Origin: Mucilaginibacter sp.
Lineage (GTDB): Bacteria; Bacteroidota; Bacteroidia; Sphingobacteriales; Sphingobacteriaceae
Assembly (NCBI RefSeq): GCF_025362475.1
Contig: NZ_JANYGH010000024.1
Location: forward strand, 66,164 to 118,909
Direction of reading: 5' to 3'
DNA length: 52,746 bases
This document shows, piece after piece, positions 45,488 through 52,710 of the stretch (position 1 is its first letter; the number at the start of each line of letters is the position of its first letter). The notes beneath the pieces were generated by a model that was given only the letters and a program-made list of their open reading frames with translations, ran no database searches and had not been told where the DNA came from. The translations under genes and the position numbers were made by a program.

Positions 45488-45988
45488 TTAGTATCTAACA
45501 GTATAGTTGATCTTTAAATTCTTTTCGTTGTCATTAAGCACACGCAGGTTTTTCTCTACCATTTCGTTGATGCTCCAATCAGGGAAACTGTAGCCAAAAA
45601 GTATTAGGTTTTCGGGATTAAAATGGCCTTCATTATCGTATTTAGCCAGTAAAGCCTTCATACTCTCCAGGTTAAAATTTGAGTCGATAAGGTACAGGTG
45701 CTTATCATAATAATAAGCAGTATAACCTGCCAAATCTATGGGCGTTGCTTGTACCGTTAGTCCGTACCCATCAGCATTGAGCCAGGTTGCCAAAATGGTA
45801 GGTTTACCAAAGTCATCTATAATATTGGTATCTGCTATTAAAACCGCTTTATCGAAGCTTTCCAATTTATCTAAAGTATTTTGATTGGGCTCGACCAGTG
45901 TGTAATGCTTGAACCCTAAATCCAAATATTTATCGGCGTGTTCTGCTTTTATCTTAATGGCTGCACGTTTGATGCGCTCTATACCCAC
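45488..45988 (-). CDS. Mod methyltransferase, C-terminal part
   Basis: This 166-residue open frame starts at GTG (MGIERIKRAAIKIKAEHADKYLDLGFKHYTLVEPN) and ends 4 bases before the res gene. Its frame is the same as the mod part upstream, with 11 codons between, so it is best seen as the detached C-terminus of one protein. Separate translation by re-initiation would be needed for it to be made. Confidence 0.75.
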   Translation of the reverse strand: MGIERIKRAAIKIKAEHADKYLDLGFKHYTLVEPNQNTLDKLESFDKAVLIADTNIIDDFGKPTILATWLNADGYGLTVQATPIDLAGYTAYYYDKHLYLIDSNFNLESMKALLAKYDNEGHFNPENLILFGYSFPDWSINEMVEKNLRVLNDNEKNLKINYTVRY

Positions 45989-46021
45989 ATAATCTAAGGT
46001 AATAGGCGATTTACTTTTTTG

Positions 46022-47560
46022 TTAATACTCATAGGCAGCCTTTTGAGCGGTGTTTTCTTTACTCAGCATTTCCGGTAATTGCACGGCAATAAATTTACGT
46101 TTGCCACCATCCGCATTTAGCTTCATTAATGCGTGTACTGTAGATGCGGAGCCAGAAAAAAAATCAAGGACAAAAGAATACTTACAGTCGGTCAGACTTA
46201 TTAAATGCTGAAGAAGGTTTATATTTTTGGGATTGCTAAATACCGCTTCTGCCTCTAATATTTCAGACAATTGAGCAGCACCATCATTACTTGAAAATTC
46301 AGCTATACTTTTAACGTTTTTTCTATCGGTATAAGTTATAAAGTAACGTTCATTCTCCAAGACAACATCCTTAGAAGTTACAAATGTTCTCTTTTTAATT
46401 GAATAGCCATTCTTGTTTTGTTTTATTAAAATTTCATCTTTTGAATCATTAAAGTTTTTTAACTCCCATGTCCAAGCACCTAATTGGCTCCTGACTCTTG
46501 GGGGCCTTATCTTAACATATCCTTTATTAACTAATTCAATGTTATCTGAATATACTTCTTCTTCATTATTAGAAACCAAAGCTAGCTCTAAGTCGTAATC
46601 TTGAACACCAAGAAAGTCTTTCGTCTTCGGATTATAATAAATAGTATAGCCTAAATTTTTTCGATTATTTAATGTCCCGCCATCTCCTCGGGTAGTAATC
46701 GAATCATTTATGATATAAAAGCGATCTCCTTCTTTAAAGACCTCCTTAGTAACCGAAGTTTCATTTTCTAACGAAGGTAAAATTTGCGTTGAAGTACTGC
46801 AGGTACCTTTTCTTCTATAGCATGTAATATAATCGTGATTTTTTTGAATATTGATTTGGTCATTTTTCGAATTGAGTTTATTGTGTATAATTTGACCTAA
46901 AAAATTCTCTTCTCCGAATACATCATCACAAATCAATTTAAGATTGGACTGTTCATTATCGTCTAAGGATATGAATATTACACCGTCATCGGTAAGTAGA
47001 TCGCGTGCTAATAACAAGCGACTGTACATAAACATCAGCCAGGCCGAATGAGAAGCCGACCCGCGACGGGTTAGTTCGAGTATACGTTCAGCCTCGTCTT
47101 CGCTAACACTTAGTTTTTCCTGTAAATTTTCTTTGGTGTAATTAAACTTATCCTGGTATACAAAGCCATCCGAGCCGGTATTGTACGGCGGGTCTATATA
47201 AATACATTTGATTTTGCGCTGGTAGCTTTTAAGCAAATGTTTTAATCCATCCAAATTATCGCCGCTGATGTAAACGTTTTCGCTAAAGGCGTTTTCGGGC
47301 CTGGCATTATGTTCTTCATCCGGCTGTATCACGGTGGTGGTATCGGTACTTGCCAATAACTTTGCATAACTTTTACCAAGAAATTTTAACTCATAGCCTT
47401 CATTTACTACCTCGGTTTTATCGGATATTTCTGCCTTAAACCGTTCTATATCAAATGAACCATCTACTTTAAAACAAGCCGGAAAATATTCTTTAAGTAT
47501 GCTTAGTTGTTTATCATTGGCTTGCTGTTCGTCATTCCGGTCGCGTATATCTATTATCAT
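46022..47560 (-). CDS. Mod methyltransferase, N-terminal part as it stands
   Basis: This 512-residue product is what the interrupted mod gene would make. It holds the catalytic motifs DPPYNTG and DFFSGSAST and the AT-rich target-recognition region between them, so it may retain AdoMet binding and part of its DNA recognition. It lacks the last 177 or so residues normally present, so partnership with Res is doubtful. Confidence 0.8.
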   Translation of the reverse strand: MIIDIRDRNDEQQANDKQLSILKEYFPACFKVDGSFDIERFKAEISDKTEVVNEGYELKFLGKSYAKLLASTDTTTVIQPDEEHNARPENAFSENVYISGDNLDGLKHLLKSYQRKIKCIYIDPPYNTGSDGFVYQDKFNYTKENLQEKLSVSEDEAERILELTRRGSASHSAWLMFMYSRLLLARDLLTDDGVIFISLDDNEQSNLKLICDDVFGEENFLGQIIHNKLNSKNDQINIQKNHDYITCYRRKGTCSTSTQILPSLENETSVTKEVFKEGDRFYIINDSITTRGDGGTLNNRKNLGYTIYYNPKTKDFLGVQDYDLELALVSNNEEEVYSDNIELVNKGYVKIRPPRVRSQLGAWTWELKNFNDSKDEILIKQNKNGYSIKKRTFVTSKDVVLENERYFITYTDRKNVKSIAEFSSNDGAAQLSEILEAEAVFSNPKNINLLQHLISLTDCKYSFVLDFFSGSASTVHALMKLNADGGKRKFIAVQLPEMLSKENTAQKAAYEY

Positions 47561-47974
47561 TTATGGGTAGCTTTCTTGTTTTTTATATTTTCATTTAGTT
47601 TTTTCCCTGCTTTGAGACGATCATATTAGAAAAGCACAGCAGGGAATATGGCCGTCCTCCAATGATGAAGAGCCGAAATTATTATCATTAAACAATCACT
47701 TCAAGCTTCGCAACAAGCAACGATAAAACGACGCTGTGTCGAAAGCAAATTTGCAAAAACAAAATGACTTCAGTGGTCAGTATTTATGGCAAACTTAACG
47801 CTCACAAGATATCTACCACTTCCGCATGCATTTTCGTTGCATTGTATTGTGCCCGCATGCAGACGTTCGTTGCATAAAGACAATCGGTCGCTTGAATAAT
47901 GACACACGCGACATGCATGGCCAGCAATCGGATTACCTTATTTATATTATATTGCATGATAATTATTAAAATAA
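47561..47974. other. Divergent intergenic region with palindromic element (414 bp)
   Basis: The region lies between mod (minus) and the nuclease gene (plus). It holds the element at 47816-47931 and must carry promoters for both directions, but no exact promoter box could be fixed. No gene is seen. Confidence 0.5.
47816..47931. repeat. Flanking element, copy A (degenerate)
   Basis: It starts CCACTTCCG and ends GACACACGCGACATGC followed by GGCCAGCAATCGG, matching the start and end of copy B at 49514-49651. The middle has diverged. It lies 44 bases before the nuclease/HEPN cassette. Confidence 0.6.
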
Positions 47975-48880
47975 ATGATACTATACTCAAACCAGGCGGG
48001 TAAATTAGAAGAGGTTAAAGAAAAACCTTTTAAACTTGAAAAAGATATTCAAAAAATTTTCGACTCAAATTTATTTGCGATAACTGGCCTCCAATTTATT
48101 AAATCAGAGTTCATAATAAAAAGTAACCGCATTGACACTTTGGCCTTTGATACAGAAAACAAATCATTTATAATAATTGAATATAAACGAGACAGGAATT
48201 ACAGTGTAATTGACCAAGGTGTATCATATCTAAACTTAATGTTGGATTATAAAGCTGATTTTATAATAGAATATAATGAAAGCCAAACGAAGAGTTTAAA
48301 ACGGGATGAGATAGATTGGAGCCAAACTAAAGTATTTTTTGTTTCTTCCTCTTTTACTGACTTTCAAAAGCAATCCACCAACTTCAAAGATTTATCGATA
48401 GAACTGTGGGAAATTAAACAATTTGAAAATGATGTAATTTTGATAAATCCTTTAAAAAAATCCTCAGCTGCGCCAAGCATAAAACCAATAGTAAAACAAA
48501 ATGATGAGCTGCAAAAAGTTGTAAGAGAAATTAAAACTTATACAGAAGAGGAACATTTACACAACAAATCCGAGGAAACAAAAGAGTTGTACAACAACTA
48601 CAAGAACGCAATACTCAACTTAAGCCCAGATATTGAATTGGTGCCCAAGAAAACATATATAGCATTTAAAAAGAAAACCAACATAGTTGATATTGAAATC
48701 CAAACTAATTCACTGAAGTTGTGGATCAATCTAAAAAAAGAAAAATTGAATGATTCATTAGGATTAATGCGAGACGTATCAACACTCAAGGGGCATAACG
48801 GAAATGGGGATTACGAATTAATAATCAGTGATGATCTTAAACTCGAATATATAATGAGTTTGATAAAACAAGCCATTTAA
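47975..48880 (+). CDS. PD-(D/E)XK nuclease-like protein with C-terminal DUF5655 domain
   Basis: A 301-residue protein. Near the N-terminus it carries a PD-(D/E)XK-type core: Asp54 in NRIDTLAFD, Glu69-x-Lys71 in FIIIEYKRDR, and a following Q81-x3-Y85 (DQGVSYLNL), the pattern of RecB-like and NucS-like nucleases. Residues of about 200-301 match DUF5655 (LYNNYKNAILNLSPDIELVPKKTYIAFKKKTNIVDIEIQ, then LMRDVS and YIMSLIKQ). The nuclease call is made from motif pattern only. The next gene starts 5 bases downstream, so they form a pair. It sits opposite a type III restriction system, and DNA defence is a reasonable guess. Confidence 0.8.
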   Translation: MILYSNQAGKLEEVKEKPFKLEKDIQKIFDSNLFAITGLQFIKSEFIIKSNRIDTLAFDTENKSFIIIEYKRDRNYSVIDQGVSYLNLMLDYKADFIIEYNESQTKSLKRDEIDWSQTKVFFVSSSFTDFQKQSTNFKDLSIELWEIKQFENDVILINPLKKSSAAPSIKPIVKQNDELQKVVREIKTYTEEEHLHNKSEETKELYNNYKNAILNLSPDIELVPKKTYIAFKKKTNIVDIEIQTNSLKLWINLKKEKLNDSLGLMRDVSTLKGHNGNGDYELIISDDLKLEYIMSLIKQAI

Positions 48881-48885
48881 GTTGC

Positions 48886-49512
48886 ATGGACGAACAGACA
48901 AAAAAAGAATATAAACGTTTACTTAATATCGTTTATAGTGCCATTGAGAGATGTAATAATGACATACCCTTAATTAAAAATTCAATTTCTAAGGCTCATA
49001 AAAAATGGCCTGAAAACGCTGAAGGTTATTTTGTCGGAAATATTCCTCTTAGGCTGCGATTATCTGTTGTAGACATGTCAACCTTGTTTATTACTGTTCT
49101 TGGCTCCGACTCAGAGTCGGTACGAAATCTAACTTCTAGATTAGTTTGTGGACAATTGTATGAATTTTTAGAAGACGTGCCAAAAATGTTTGGTAAAAGA
49201 TATAGAAAGCAACATTCGCACGCTCCAAAGTGGATGAAATTAGATGAGCAGATTAGTACCATGATGAGATCATTTAATGAAACGAAAACAAAATATCATA
49301 CTTATTTAAAAGAAATACGCAATAATGTGGCATCGCATCGTGATGATGACGGAATGAAGCAAGCTGACATTATAGATTCCATCGATCCAATATATATCGC
49401 ATCTATATTCGTAAAAATAACAGGTTGGTATTTCACTGATTATTTGCCTTATGAATTACGAGTAATAAATATGGCAGAAAAACTCGGATTTGGACCTGAG
49501 CTTAACAGATAG
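48886..49512 (+). CDS. Helical protein with HEPN-type R-x5-H motif, unknown function
   Basis: A 208-residue protein not matched to a named family by eye. It looks all-helical (MDEQTKKEYKRLLNIVYSAIERC, ... DEQISTMMRSFNETKTKYHTYLKEI), and near its C-terminus it has KEIRNNVASHRDDDG, that is Arg145-x5-His151. HEPN ribonuclease toxins and AbiU2-like proteins carry an R-x4-6-H motif in such a helix. It follows the nuclease-like gene by 5 bases, so the two are co-expressed. Toxin or abortive-infection roles are inferred from motif and context only. The AT-rich codons differ from the housekeeping genes of the window, suggesting transfer. Confidence 0.65.
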   Translation: MDEQTKKEYKRLLNIVYSAIERCNNDIPLIKNSISKAHKKWPENAEGYFVGNIPLRLRLSVVDMSTLFITVLGSDSESVRNLTSRLVCGQLYEFLEDVPKMFGKRYRKQHSHAPKWMKLDEQISTMMRSFNETKTKYHTYLKEIRNNVASHRDDDGMKQADIIDSIDPIYIASIFVKITGWYFTDYLPYELRVINMAEKLGFGPELNR

Positions 49513-49513
49513 T

Positions 49514-49651
49514 CCACTTCCGTCGCTGGCGCACGCGTGTCGCGTGTGTCCCGCTGATAGGTCTGCAACATTTTTCTATCGTTTATAGTTTAAGACCTAG
49601 GTTAACGAACAGGACACACGCGACACGCGACACGCGTGCGCCAGCAATCCG
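49514..49651. repeat. Flanking element, copy B, long inverted repeat
   Basis: The arms at 49525-49551 (GCTGGCGCACGCGTGTCGCG...) and 49612-49645 face each other; the right arm has an extra 7 bases. The outer ends CCACTTCCG and CCAGCAATCCG are shared with copy A at 47816. It begins 2 bases after the HEPN-like gene stop and would also form a very strong hairpin after that gene. Confidence 0.85.
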
Positions 49652-49804
49652 TATTTAAAAACATCGTCACCTACTAAAAGCCTGTTTATTTACCAGTGTT
49701 CGCGTTAGGGATTGAAATGGGTACCGGCCCACGAGCGTAATGCCTGCAGGCGTATGAATGTAAAGCCCGGCCCCGTTTCTATCAACGGGGAAACGCCATT
49801 GGGG

Positions 49805-49881
49805 AAGAATCAAGAGGTTAGAGTCAAGAATCAAGACAGGGGGATTTGGGGGTAAAGTATTATTGGGTTGGGGGCTTAGGG
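49805..49881. repeat. Heptad repeat array (AAGAATC type)
   Basis: Units read in register: AAGAATC, AAGAGGT, TAGAGTC, AAGAATC, AAGACAG, then G-rich units GGGGATT, TGGGGGT, and after AAAGTAT, TATTGGG, TTGGGGG, CTTAGGG. The first five units are the clearest. Confidence 0.65.
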
Positions 49882-49930
49882 CGTTGCCGGAGCAGTGAAT
49901 TTTGGAATGAAGGAGTTTGAGCAATAAGAA

Positions 49931-49979
49931 TTAGGACAAAGGACCTTTAGCTAAAGGATTTAGGGAATAAGGACTATTT
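49931..49979. repeat. Heptad repeat array (AAAGGAC type)
   Basis: Seven-base units TTAGGAC, AAAGGAC, CTTTAGC, TAAAGGA, TTTAGGG, AATAAGG, ACTATTT; the unit resembles the array in the 23S-5S spacer at 52528. Confidence 0.55.
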
Positions 49980-50121
49980 AAACGCCAAATTTTGAAATCA
50001 AATTAATCCGAAACCATCTGCCCATTGATGTATTTTCGGCTCAGCACATCCGTCCCCCCGCCCCGCCCGGGGATTATGATGGGTGCAGATCTTGATCATC
50101 AGGCTTCTTAAAAAAAGGGCT

Positions 50122-50193
50122 GTCAATGCTGAGCCCGTCGAAGCACGTGGGCAAAGGCCTCTGCGCGCGACATTTCGATAAGCCCAGGGTGAC
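50122..50193. repeat. Degenerate palindromic element
   Basis: GTCAATGCTGAGCCCGTCGA at the left faces TTTCGATAAGCCCAGGGTGAC-like sequence at the right. The centre GGGCAAAGGCCTCT is shared with the next element at 50292-50367. Confidence 0.6.
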
Positions 50194-50291
50194 CGTTTTT
50201 TTTTAGAATGCACATACGTTAATAACAAAAACCTGATGGGTAGGTATAAAATTCCGCGGGCGCTGAAGGAGGGAATGATGTAAAAAAATGG

Positions 50292-50367
50292 CTGTCATCC
50301 TGAGCCTGTCGAAGGATAGCGGGCAAAGGCCTCTTCGCGCGAGTCTTCGACAGGCTCAGACTGACAG
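50292..50367. repeat. Palindromic element, 23-bp arms
   Basis: The arms at 50292-50314 (CTGTCATCCTGAGCCTGTCG...) and 50345-50367 pair with one mismatch. The centre contains GGGCAAAGGCCTCTTCGCGC. Confidence 0.85.
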
Positions 50368-50425
50368 GCCCACACGCCTCAAAACCCAACATGTAATAGG
50401 GAGGAAAGACGGATTTATTAGCAAA

Positions 50426-50519
50426 CTGAACTTATTTCGGCATCCCGATGCTAAATATATTACATGTGGGCTACCTGTCCTGTGAGGTCCTGATCCGTTA
50501 GCCAACGGGACAGGATGAC
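50426..50519. repeat. Palindromic element related to that at 40812-40903
   Basis: The centre ACATGTGGGCTACCTGTCCT is identical to that between the arms at 40812 and 40903. The flank AGGATGACTTCATTTTTATA is also shared. The right arm has been replaced by the GATCCGTTAGCCAACGG type seen at 41813-41917. Confidence 0.75.
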
Positions 50520-50550
50520 TTCATTTTTATAACTTATTATAGGTAAGTAC

Positions 50551-50625
50551 GCAGGAGCCATTCGCAGACTGTGCAGGGCGAAGATGCATGGCGAATAATA
50601 GATCCTTCAAATCGTTCAGGATGAC
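50551..50625. repeat. Partial palindromic element, GTCATCCTGA type
   Basis: It keeps the centre ATTCGCAGACTGTGCAGGGC and the right arm AATAGATCCTTC...TTCAGGATGAC, but the left outer arm is missing. Confidence 0.7.
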
Positions 50626-50640
50626 AAAAGGGAAAATCTG

Positions 50641-50703
50641 CACATCTCAAATCAAAAATTTCCAAATCCGAAATCCCAAATCCGAATTCCGAAATCTAAT
50701 TCC
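50641..50703. repeat. Heptad repeat array (CGAAATC type) at the 3' end of the ATPase gene
   Basis: Units in register: CACATCT, CAAATCA, AAAATTT, CCAAATC, CGAAATC, CCAAATC, CGAATTC, CGAAATC, TAATTCC. The array runs into the stop codon of the minus-strand ATPase gene (50696-50698). Confidence 0.75.
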
Positions 50704-51763
50704 CTTTCGCCCAATTTACCATTTTATTCACCGTGGCCAGGCCGAGTTTGAGTTTGGCAGCTATCTGCCGCTGACTGAGGCCCTGGGCATGGAGCTCGGC
50801 AACCTGCCCTGCGTGGCGGTCGCGCAGTTGCTGGGTATTGCTGAGCAGGTGGTCGAGTTCGTGGCAGTTACCCTGGAATATGAATTGTAAAAAGCTGTTG
50901 CGGCGTTCGAGGCAGCAGAGGCAAACATTATCGGCCCCGTAGGTTTCTTCGGTACTGCGTTGTTTGATCTGTTTGAGGTAGCGGTAGCCGGGCATGGCAT
51001 GACTTTCGCCAATGGCAAAGGCGCTATCGCAAAAGTTGATGAGCATTTTACTGCCCTGCAAATCGTTGCGGCTAAGCGGCAGAACGGGGTTGCGCTTGGG
51101 TGTATGCGCCAGCACCAGGATACTGAGGCCATGGCGGGTTTTAAGGTACTTGAGCTGTTTCATGAGCGGCAGGGCCTCGTTGGCACGTTCAGTTCCCTTG
51201 CGCATACAGGTAATATTATCAATAATGAGCACCGTGGCGCCGGTGGCCTTGATGCCGCGGGTAAGGCTGGCAATTACCTCATCGTTAAATTTATTGATTT
51301 CGCTATAGTGCTTGTAGAGCTGGTTGTATTCGCCCCGTAAAAAGTTGTCGTTAAATTTAAAGGTGCCCCGCTCGTCGGTATACCGTTGTTCAAATTGTTT
51401 ACCGGCCAGCTCAAAGTCGATATACAGCACGGTAGCCGGCATTGCATTCAGCTGGAACCCCTGAATAGCCTTGCCCGCGGCAATGCTGTTACCCAGTTGC
51501 ACGGCCAGGATGCTTTTACCCATATTGGTATCGGCAAACAGGATGCACAGCTCGCCCTCCAGCCAAAACCGGCCAAACAGCATTTGCGGCGTGGCACATT
51601 CGCGCTCCATGGCCATCCATTGGTTGGCCCGGTAAATGTGGAACAAGCTATTGGCTTCGTACAGGTCGGGTTCCACATGGTCAAAATCCATCTGGTCGGT
51701 AGTGCGGGTTTGAGTTTTTTGCGGCTGATTTTTGTAGGAGATGTCGATGTTGTAGGTATTCAT
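50696..51763 (-). CDS. RepA-like AAA ATPase with C-terminal helix-turn-helix
   Basis: Read from ATG 51763, a 355-residue protein. An AAA_25/RepA-type ATPase core holds Walker A LFADTNMGKSILAVQLG and Walker B VLIIDNI, with VLYIDFELAGKQFEQR and LSILVLAHTPKR between and after. The C-terminus (VAELHAQGLSQRQIAAKLKLGLATVNKMVNWAK) is a helix-turn-helix of resolvase or Trp-repressor style. Such proteins are found as replication or maintenance ATPases of plasmids and integrative elements. The open frame goes on upstream to 51856, but that part is translated heptad-repeat DNA rich in Pro-Arg-Asn-Thr, so it is excluded. No integrase or other mobility gene is seen. Confidence 0.82.
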   Translation of the reverse strand: MNTYNIDISYKNQPQKTQTRTTDQMDFDHVEPDLYEANSLFHIYRANQWMAMERECATPQMLFGRFWLEGELCILFADTNMGKSILAVQLGNSIAAGKAIQGFQLNAMPATVLYIDFELAGKQFEQRYTDERGTFKFNDNFLRGEYNQLYKHYSEINKFNDEVIASLTRGIKATGATVLIIDNITCMRKGTERANEALPLMKQLKYLKTRHGLSILVLAHTPKRNPVLPLSRNDLQGSKMLINFCDSAFAIGESHAMPGYRYLKQIKQRSTEETYGADNVCLCCLERRNSFLQFIFQGNCHELDHLLSNTQQLRDRHAGQVAELHAQGLSQRQIAAKLKLGLATVNKMVNWAKGN

Positions 51764-51767
51764 TGGG

Positions 51768-51823
51768 TTCGTGTTGCGAGGGTCGGGTGGCGTGTTGCGA
51801 GGTTCGGGTTGCGGGGTTCGGGG
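51768..51823. repeat. Heptad repeat array (TTCGGGT/TGCGAGG type)
   Basis: Eight 7-base units in strict register: TTCGTGT, TGCGAGG, GTCGGGT, GGCGTGT, TGCGAGG, TTCGGGT, TGCGGGG, TTCGGGG. It lies 4 bases upstream of the ATPase start codon, so it occupies the leader of that gene. Confidence 0.85.
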
Positions 51824-52340
51824 GATATGTGATTCTGTTAATTCCCCGTTCGGCAACCTGAACCATACAAATTTACAACCCGTCGTTTAAAAAAATGGTG
51901 ACATAGCTTTGTCAGTACCCTAAACGAGGAGTTTGGGAGCATGGCAAGCAGTTCAGATAGCGGTTAAAGGGACTGGAGGGGATAGCCGAAAAAACATTGC
52001 CAAAAACCTTCACTTTTTTGCATTTTATACAACAGGAATATTCGATAAACTCCCCGTTTTTGGCACCTGATTGCGCAAATATCGATGTATTTAAAACCCC
52101 TTCATTTGCTGACTTCCCCAGGTGTTCGGGTCAGGAGACTGCGGGTGTTCGGGGGTGTTCGGGCTGGGGTATAGTAAAAACGTAAGTTATTGGTTTACAG
52201 CTTGGTCTGTTTTTAGGTGAAATACAGCGAACAGTTAAGCTATTGCATATCAGTGTATTGATATTTTAAAAGTACAGTTTAATGTGGGTACTTCGTTAAA
52301 AGCGAACACCTGTTTGGGATAGGGGATTTATTGAAAACGC

Positions 52341-52371
52341 AAAAACCCCTCATCAAATAGATGAAGGGTTT
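52341..52371 (-). terminator. rRNA operon terminator
   Basis: On the minus strand, AAACCCTTCATC pairs with GATGAGGGGTTT (one mismatch) around TATTT, and a TTTTTGCG tail follows. It lies 29 bases beyond the 5S 3' end. Confidence 0.8.
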
Positions 52372-52399
52372 CACGATTCAGCCTTTTAGGGCTTTTAAG

Positions 52400-52511
52400 A
52401 TTGGGCACCGACCTACTCTCCCACGTTTTACCGCAGTACCATCGGCTCTGGCGGGCTTGACTTCTCTGTTCGGAATGGGAAGAGGTAGACACCGCCGATA
52501 TAGGCACCTGA
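52400..52511 (-). rRNA. rrf: 5S ribosomal RNA
   Basis: On the minus strand the sequence starts TCAGGTGCCTATATCGGCGG, passes the loop CCATTCCGAACAGAGAAG and TGCGGTAAAACGTGGGAGAG, and ends GTAGGTCGGTGCCCAAT. The 5' and 3' ends pair (CAGGTGCC-like with GGTGCCCA-like helix I bases), and the length (112) fits. The exact ends are approximate by a base or two. Confidence 0.95.
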
Positions 52512-52527
52512 ATATTTTTAATGTTGG

Positions 52528-52604
52528 TTAGGAGTAAGGATTTGGGGACTAAGGAGCAAGGACTTCTTCATCCTTATTCTTTGTTCCATTCATCCTTGTT
52601 CTTA
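52528..52604. repeat. Heptad array with mirrored half in the 23S-5S spacer
   Basis: Units TTAGGAG, TAAGGAT, TTGGGGA, CTAAGGA, GCAAGGA are followed, in register, by pyrimidine-rich units CTTCTTC, ATCCTTA, TTCTTTG, TTCCATT, CATCCTT, GTTCTTA. The second half resembles the reverse complement of the first, so the spacer RNA could fold into a long imperfect hairpin. Confidence 0.75.
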
Positions 52605-52710
52605 ACAAACAATGACATATTATTGAAAGAAGTTCTTGATCAAAGAAAACAACAGTATTAGTTTTTGTTCGGGATGGATACGAATACCCATCCCATTATT
52701 ACCTGCTATG

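Larger units (their letters stand above)
45488..47560 (-). pseudogene. Type III DNA methyltransferase (Mod) gene interrupted by an in-frame stop
   Basis: Two open parts lie in the same frame. Residues 1-512 (46022-47560) have the beta-class order: DPPYNTG (DPPY at 123-126), a variable target-recognition region, then DFFSGSAST (466-474) and IAVQLPEMLSKENTAQKAAYEY. A TAA stop at 46022-46024 follows. The frame stays open through QKSKSPITLDYV into a second part (45488-45988, 166 residues) that continues the Mod C-terminus. The whole would be about 690 codons, a normal Mod length. The first part keeps both catalytic motifs but lacks the C-terminal region. The second could start at GTG 45988. A sequencing error or a real nonsense mutation are both possible. 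Confidence 0.82.
49513..50695. other. Long repeat-rich noncoding region (1183 bp)
   Basis: No gene is seen. The stretch holds the flanking palindrome copy B (49514-49651), a block at about 49660-49800, three heptad arrays (49805-49881, 49931-49979 and 50641-50703), and several palindromic elements (50122-50193, 50292-50367, 50426-50519, 50551-50625). Short open frames here are translated repeats. Confidence 0.7.
51764..52399. other. Intergenic region between ATPase and 5S genes (636 bp)
   Basis: The region holds the heptad array at 51768-51823, a GTGTTCGGG-rich stretch at 52121-52168 (repeats without a strict 7-bp register), and the rRNA terminator at 52341-52371. No protein gene or tRNA is seen. 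Confidence 0.6.

Noticed and set aside
47802..47990. A 62-codon minus-strand open frame before the nuclease-like gene
   Set aside because: It crosses the repeat copy A and overlaps the start of a well-supported gene on the other strand.
49805..50703. A possible CRISPR array in the repeat-rich gap
   Set aside because: The repeats are either 7-base tandem units without spacers or palindromes at irregular distances, and no cas gene is present.
51764..51856. The upstream extension of the RepA-like ATPase open frame
   Set aside because: The peptide is a translation of the heptad array (Pro-Arg-Asn-Thr-rich), and a suitable ATG at 51763 precedes the conserved part.
52121..52168. A further heptad array with GTGTTCGGG
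   Set aside because: The copies stand 23 and 10 bases apart, which does not fit a 7-base register, so it is only noted as a loose repeat.
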